A stretch of DNA of 64,000 nt from contig NC_065536.1 in the NCBI RefSeq assembly GCF_932294415.1, positions 58,980,354 through 59,044,353 on the forward strand, read 5' to 3'. This stretch comes from Quercus robur. Taxonomy: Eukaryota; Streptophyta; Magnoliopsida; Fagales; Fagaceae. Positions 57,516 through 64,000 of this stretch are shown one piece after another. Within the stretch, counting starts at the first letter, position 1. Each line of letters opens with the position of its first letter. The notes below the pieces were generated by a model. It made no database searches, was not told where the DNA came from, and saw only the letters and a list, made by a program, of their open reading frames with translations. The translations under genes and the position numbers were made by a program.

Positions 57516-58169
57516 GACCGTTACACATAAGGGGCCATAAGCCCATATTCTTTAACACATGCCTTCAAGGCAAATTGGCGATATCACATGATCTTGTTCT
57601 CTTTTTTAATATAATTAACAAGGTCAGGGATTTCTATCACTAAACGGTTTACAGTGTGTATATTAGTGGTCCAGTCAAATGCGCCTTAATGTGGGACAAG
57701 CTATGCCAAAGCTCATAAATTGACTCCAAAAAATGAAAAAGGCCTAGAACCACATAAGGGCCACATCAACCTTACTTGTCTATAAAACCTAGTGCATGCT
57801 TTGAGTATGTGGGTAGGTTTCCAATATGTAACACTTGAATCGGGGCCATGCACTCAAAACCATTCACGTTGTGCAAAATACATGAAATTCAAGCTCTAGT
57901 TTTCAATCCTTTTGACAAGAGCAAGCCTTTTAGCTCAAAAGTCACTTTTTGGTATTTTTATTAGAGACATTCAGAGTTCAAATTATAATTTTCATGCATA
58001 GAAAAACTGAATATTAATATATGACTGACAAAATTGTTTGTTTCCAGTGTTTTGGAGAAAAGCTTTAGTATCTTTTTTGTGTTTTTGATACATAAACTAA
58101 AGCCTCCCAATCAATATGAGTCTCGAAGACGATTAGAATACAAGAGCTCTAGGCATTATGTTATATACT
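57243..58169. other. No gene seen downstream of HPt gene B
   Basis: Matches unit A at 27120-28260. A (TC)n run lies at about 57482-57513. No coding domain. Confidence 0.55.
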
Positions 58170-59460
58170 TATTACAAGAAGCTATTGCATTGCTAAGCAG
58201 TTAATGAAAAATCCCCAACAAACCACGTTACTGAAATCTTAATTCAAAATAATAACCTTCATAGTTTCTGTAAACCATGTAACAAATTTCGGAACCACAA
58301 AAATTAACAGTGAGCAAACCTTAACTAAAGGGCCACAAAACCCAAACTTAACCAAGCAAAAGCATACGACTCCTAATTTATTGCACACTACGGTAATTAC
58401 AATTTGGGCAGGGGTGGCTGAAGCGACCCAAACCCAAATTACCCACTCAGTGCAATAAGACTCAAACATACCCAATTAACGTAAGTATTCACTTCTTTGT
58501 ATATAAAAAATAAAAAATAAAAAAAGCATAAGTATTAATTGATTCCAACCTGTCTCCATAGATTCCAAATTCGCTAAATTTAAGTAGTTTCTAAGATCTC
58601 ATGATACATCTTGGGGTCACATTATTAGAGAAATCTTTCCTGTAATAACTTAGTGTGTGTGGGACAAGAGACTGCATACACTCGAAAAAATGGTTAAATA
58701 CTCAATTTGTAAATAAAAAATAATAAAAATTCTGCTAGCTTTAAGTGTTTTTTAAATCTATAAGAATGGGCTTGTTGGGTTATATGGGGCTTTCATTGTA
58801 GACCAATTAGACATCAACTAAAGCTCATTGGGCTATAAACATAATATTGGGCACTCATCAAGCCCTATTTCTTAGCCCAAGCTCAAGAAACCCACTGGCT
58901 AAAACCCCAAAGCTTCCCAAAAGCCCAAGCACCACCAAAATAAAGAAACAATACGTCATTTATTTTTAGATTCCTTTTTTCTTTTTCTTTTTTCCTATTA
59001 AGTCTTTTTAGATTTCTTTTATCAAAACACTTTGCAAAGAGTTGATGACTGTAACTTTGCAAGGATCAACAATGTTTGTTACAGTTTATCATCGATCTAT
59101 ACCAGTATGTAAAAAAATATACTTAAAAGAATGACAAAAGAAATAATAAGTAATACTCACATAGGAACAAGAACCTGAATTTGGCTTTGAAACTTAGTCT
59201 GTCAAGCAACCAATTGTTGGCTCTCTTAAAATATATAAATATTGATCCGTTTGGTTGCATGAATAATTTATATTGGGTAGATCTATATATAAAGCACCAC
59301 TTTTATTAGACCTTTTGGTTTGACTTCTAAATAGATTTGGATAGTGTAAAGGAGAGGGAAAGAATGAACAACTTAATAATGCGTAATGAAATAAAAAGAA
59401 AGGAATCAAATGATCTATTTCTTTCTTTGGATGTTAAATGTAAAGGAAGAAAGAGAGAGA
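58170..59460. repeat. Repeat block R, copy B1
   Basis: Counterpart of 28260-29480. It ends with gttgcatgaataatttatat, ctttctttggatgttaaatg and a short (GA)n run. The minus-strand ORF 59409-59194 is shared with 63750-63535 but broken in other copies, so it is not taken as a gene. Confidence 0.7.
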
Positions 59461-59529
59461 CTTTAATGTCATCTTTCTTCTTTTCTTTTTTCTTTTTTCT
59501 TTTTTCTTTTAATAAGTCTTTTTAGATTT

Positions 59530-59940
59530 CTTTTATGTTAACACTTTGCAAGGATCAACAATGTTTGTTACAGTTTCATCAACTATACCATTATGTTAAA
59601 AAAAATGACAAAAGAAATAGTAAGTAATACTAACGTAAGAACAAGAACAAGAACTCAGCTTCAAAACTTCATTGGTCAAGCTACCAATTGTTGGTTTTCT
59701 TAAAATATATAAATACCAATCCGTTTGGTTGCATGAATAATTTATGTTGGGTAAATATATATTTAAAGCACCACTTTTGTCAAACCTTTTCTTTTGAGTT
59801 CTAAATAGATTTGGAATGTGTAAAGGAATAAGAAGGAATGAACAACTTAACGCGTAATGAAATAAAAAGAAAGGAATTTGATGATCTCTTTCTTTCTTTA
59901 GATGTTAAATGTAAAGGAAGAGAGAGAGAGAGAGAGAGAG
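59530..59940. repeat. Repeat block R, extra partial copy in unit B
   Basis: Repeats the last 400 bp of the block (caaggatcaacaatgtttgt through atgttaaatgtaaaggaag and (GA)n). Unit A has no third copy at the matching place. Confidence 0.7.
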
Positions 59941-60829
59941 TTTTATGTCATCTTTCTTTTTCTTTTTCTTTTTCTTTTTTCTTTATCTATACTTTTGTTC
60001 TAATTTTGACTTAATTAATAAGTAGTGTACTATATATTTGCCCACTAGCAATACAAAATGAGTGATTAAAAGGGTAGTGGATTTTACTGCAGATACAATA
60101 TATGTCAGATATATATCCAATAAATGTTATTAATTGTTAATTTGGACATAGTTACATGATAAATTGACAAATCAAATTTTTTTTTTTAAAGATATTTCTT
60201 AATTATGTTGTTAATGTGTTATATATAGAATCATTGTTATGCTAATATGTAAAACTTTTATAATGAAATTTGTTGTATCTTTAACATTTTTTACACAATT
60301 AAGGGTAGAAATGGAACAAATTTAACAATTCCATTCCTTTTGCTATTATAAACTCCAAAATAAAGAATCAATATTTCATTTCTTTCTATTTTCCTTTGAT
60401 CCAAACACTATATAAAGAGTTGATGGTTGTAAGCCTGACTTTTTAAGGTCATTTCATTTCTCCCCCCCCCCCCCCCCAACTTTCTCTTATTCTTTTGATA
60501 AACCAAGTAACATTTATTATATATACAAAGTAAATATAAGTATTTAACAAAATCAAACTACATTTACAAGAAAGACGTAAATAAATTAAAGAAAGAAAAT
60601 CATAAACCATAAGATAAACAAATAAAAATGAAAAATGGAAGAACTGAAAAAGTATTTTACACCTTCAAAATAAGAACATTGTGCTCAGGTGTGGGACACA
60701 ATCACACAAACACAATATGCATAATTCCACCTCAGCTCCTTTATTTGATTCAAAGAAGCCAAAGATGTCTATATAACGTTACTGAAATCTGCTTTATGAG
60801 TAAACTTTCTAGGCATTATATTTTATACT
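59941..60829. other. No gene seen
   Basis: Matches unit A at about 29400-30420. AT-rich with a C run near 60463-60477. Confidence 0.5.
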
Positions 60830-62610
60830 TATTACAAGAAGCTGCTGCATTGCTAAGTAGTTAATGAAAAAATCCCCAACAAACCATATTACTGAAATCT
60901 TAATTCAAGCTAATAATAAGCTGCATAGTTTTTGTAAACCATGTAACAAAATTTCGAACACAAAAGTAAACAGAGATTAAACCTTAACTGAAGGGCCATA
61001 GAACCCAAAACCTGACCAAGCAAAAGCATTTGGCTCTTGATTTATTGCAAACTACAGTAATTAAATTAAACCCCACACATTCAAGTAAGGTGGCCAAGCG
61101 ACCCAGACCCAATTATCCACCTAGTGAAATAAGATTCAAACCCACTCAATTAGACCTAATTAATATAAGTATTAACCTAGCCCAACTTGGTAAAGTCTCT
61201 GATGGTTGAATAAGAGATCTGGGATTCAATTTCTACCTACACCAAAAACTGATTGATGTCTTGGTCTGACGATAAAGAGTTATCATCAGGAGCAGACGCC
61301 ATTCGATCAGTCCTATAGATTCCAAATCTGTTAAATTTAAGTAGTTAATATATATATATATATATATGGGTTAAGTGTTTTTTAAATCTGTAGGAATGGA
61401 CTTGTTGGGTTATATGGGGCTTCCATTGTGGACCAATTAGACCCCCACCCAAAAAAAAAAGCTTCCCAAAAACCCAAGCATCACCAACAAACAACCGTAG
61501 ACATACACTGAAAATTTCCACAGCTCAACAATTGAACCACTTCGTTTATTATTACAGAGCTTTTTTCATTCAAAGTGTTCTCTCAGGTATGTAAGTAATG
61601 CATCTCTCTTTCCAAGCCTTTACATTTATTTATTTTTCCATTGTGAATTTTGGATTTCTATCAGATATTTTGTGGGTTCCAATCTTTGGTTTTAACTTTT
61701 AAGAGTCAGCTATGTTCTGTTCATGAGCTTCAACCTCTTCAAACTTCACTTGGGCTTGATGATTTATAGTGAAGAGTTTAAAATTTAGTTAATTTAGTGA
61801 CTAAGTATTGTGCTGGATAGCTTCAAATTTGACTATTCAAGCTAATGGTTCGAGGTTATGGAACCAGTGATCCCTCCATTGTGGTATAACAAAAAAGCTT
61901 AAAATTTTGTAGTTTTGGACATTAATGTATGTAAGTTACATTTTTTATCTTATAAAATTATCACAAGATATAGTCTTTATGCAAAATAATCTTGGTGGTA
62001 CAGTGAACCTCTCTAAACTAATTACAAACTACCTTGTGGTTTGACCTATCACAATTTAGTCCGTAAACTTTCAATTATTACATTTGACTTCATAAAGTTG
62101 GATTACAATGAAATCATTAAGGTTTCGTCCAAATTAGCATATTTTTCCTTTTTTTTTGGACATACAAATTAGTAATCACCCCTTGAGATTTGACCCAATG
62201 ACAATTTAGTCCCAAAACTTTTTTCAATTGTTACATTTGTATTCTTTTTCGCATTTCACTTCTAATAATGCGGCACGAGCTACTTTGAAAAAATAATAAT
62301 AACAGCAAGCAATACTCACGTAGGAATAAGAAGTTGGATTTGGCTCTAAAACTTCATTGGTCAAGCTGCCAATTGTTGGCTCTCTTAAAATATATAACCA
62401 CCGATCTATTTGGTTGCATGAATGATTTATGTTGGGTAAATATATATTTAAAGTACCAATTTCGTCAAACCTTTTCTTTTGATTTCTAATTAGAGTTTGG
62501 ATAGTGTAAAGGAGTGGGAAGGAATGAGCAACTTATTAACACGTAAAAAGAAAGGAATTAGATGATCTCTTTCTTTCTTTAGATGTTAAATGTAAAGAGA
62601 GAGAGAGAGG
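60830..62610. repeat. Repeat block R, copy B2
   Basis: Counterpart of 30420-32330, including the dispersed repeat at 62020-62275. The triplication seen in unit A at 32160-32420 is single here. Confidence 0.7.
61181..61302 (+). mobile_element. Au-like SINE fragment
   Basis: Contains cccaacttggtaaagtctct, gagatctgggattcaatttc, acaccaaaaactgattgatg and atcatcaggagcagacgcca, the order of the SINE at 53159. The 3' end is missing. Confidence 0.65.
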
Positions 62611-63189
62611 AACTTTAACAATTCCATTCATTTTGCTATTATATCCTCCAAAATAAAGAAACAATATGTGATTTCTTTCTATATTCTTTCATCCAAACAC
62701 TATACAAAGAATTGATGGCTGTGAGCATGTGACTTTACAAGGGTCAACAACGCCCTTTACAATTTCATCAAATTATGACCATACCATTACGTCAAAGATT
62801 TATTAAAAACATTACAAAAGAAATAGTAAAGAAAGCATGTCAAACTTTTTCCATATAATGATGAACACCAATATGAGATGACAAATTTATATTTGAGAAA
62901 GGCAAAAGCAAGGAATCCTTCTTTAATTTGAAAACATAAATAATAAAGGAACAACTAGAATAAAACACTTGTTTTACTTGATTAATTGAGACAAAGTTTT
63001 TTTTCCTTATTTTTATTCATTATTATTTTCTTAAACTCTGAACATGGAGATTATCTTAAGCCTTTTTATTCCAATCAGTTCCGTTTTAATATAATATTTT
63101 TTTCCCCTCTAAACTTCCAAACAATTTTAGAGGAAGAAAAGAGAGAAAAAGATAATTATGGTAGGGTCTTAGGCTTGTGAGCAGGTTCC
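62611..63189. other. No gene seen
   Basis: AT-rich; 62630-62780 resembles 29810-29965 of unit A. No recognisable ORF. Confidence 0.45.
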
Positions 63190-64000
63190 TTACTTTTCTT
63201 AGCCCAAGCTCAAGAAACCAACTCACTAAAACCACCCAAAGCTTCCCGGCCAAAAGCCCAAGCACCACTAAAATAAAGAAACAATATGTCATTTATTTTT
63301 AGATTCCTTTTTTTTTTCTTTTCTTTTTTCTTTTTCTAATAAGTCTTTTTAGATTTCTTTTATCCAAACACTTTGCAAAAAGTTGATGACTGTAACTTTG
63401 CAAGGATCAACAATGTTTGTTATAGCTTATCGTCGATCTATACCAGTATGTAAAAATATTTACGTAAAAAATTGACAAAAGAAATAGTAAGTAGTACTCA
63501 CATGGGAATAAGAACTTGAATTTGGCTTTGAAACTTAGTCGGTCAACCAACCAATTGTTGGCTCTCTTAAAATATATAAACATTGATCCGTTTGGTTGCA
63601 TGAATAATTTATGTTGGGTAGATCTATATATAAAGCACCACTTTTATTAGACCTTTTTGTTTGACTTCTAAATAGATTTGGATAGTGCAAAGGAGTGGGA
63701 AGGAACGAATAACTTAATAACGCGTAATAAAATAAAAAGAAAGGAATCAAATGATCTCTTTCTTTCTTTGGATGTTAAATGTAAAGGAAGAGAGAGAGAG
63801 AGAGTTTAATGCCATCTTTCTTCTTTCTTTTTTTCTTTATTCATGCTTTAGTTTCACTTTTGACTTAATTAATAAGTAGTGTACTATATATTTGCTCACT
63901 AGCAGTACAAAATGAGTGATTAAAGGGATAGTGAATTTTACTACATATACAATATATGTCAAGTACATATCCAATAAATATTAATTATTGTTAATCAGGA
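63190..64000. repeat. Repeat block R, further copy in unit B
   Basis: Repeats 58880-60130 (agcccaagctcaagaaacca, ggttgcatgaataatttatg, (GA)n and onward). It runs to the window end. This makes unit B longer than unit A in this part. Confidence 0.7.

Noticed and set aside
59194-59409. 71-codon minus-strand ORF shared with 63535-63750
   Set aside because: It lies in a repeated noncoding block; other copies of the block (29190, 59735, 62415) break the frame.

Overview
This is AT-rich plant nuclear DNA. The evidence is GT-AG introns in small split genes, Tat-type Ty3/gypsy elements with two RNase H domains, LINE, TRIM, MITE and SINE copies, and many (TC)n, (TA)n and poly-A runs. A woody eudicot, perhaps Fagaceae, is a guess from the style of the repeats; no marker gene proves it.

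The basic layout is a direct duplication. Position 1 onward is repeated from about 33386 onward (offset near 33.4 kb). Unit A (1-33385) and unit B (33386 to the window end) share an ordered backbone but carry different insertions. Each unit holds one six-exon gene for a histidine-phosphotransfer (HPt/AHP-like) protein of 162 residues: copy A at 25141-27065 and copy B at 55251-57189. These are the only host genes I can support. Copy A keeps the phospho-acceptor histidine (His77) in an eroded motif; copy B has Gln there and is a pseudo-HPt.

Unit A carries an unclassified 0.8 kb insert (1244-2066), TRIM and LTR remnants, a broken RPL12 copy (3663-4023), a solo LTR nested in another LTR (6768-8667), and a complete, young Tat retrotransposon on the plus strand (10303-20750; 599-bp LTRs, TSD ATATA). 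Foldback MITEs follow, then a TRIM whose second LTR was hit by a solo LTR (23707-24723), the HPt gene, and AT-rich repeated blocks to 33385.

Unit B carries a MITE-like element holding a minus-strand LINE (34172-37590), a plus-strand LINE (37726-41285), and, inserted right at that LINE's 3' end, an older decayed Tat element on the minus strand (41293-51791; 526/527-bp LTRs, TSD ATTTG). After it come a long (TC)n run, a Mutator-like MITE, a SINE, the second TRIM, the second HPt gene, and an expanded set of the same repeated blocks.

Both Tat elements share an unusual plan: gag-pro-pol on one strand, a separate intron-containing gene on the opposite strand near the 3' LTR with its own promoter-like region and a 5' UTR intron, and tandem repeats between the two convergent genes. 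The three main repeat families there, unrelated in sequence, each contain short inverted repeats in every unit. The younger element also has an in-frame UAG between protease and reverse transcriptase, followed by CAATTA, which matches the plant-virus readthrough context.
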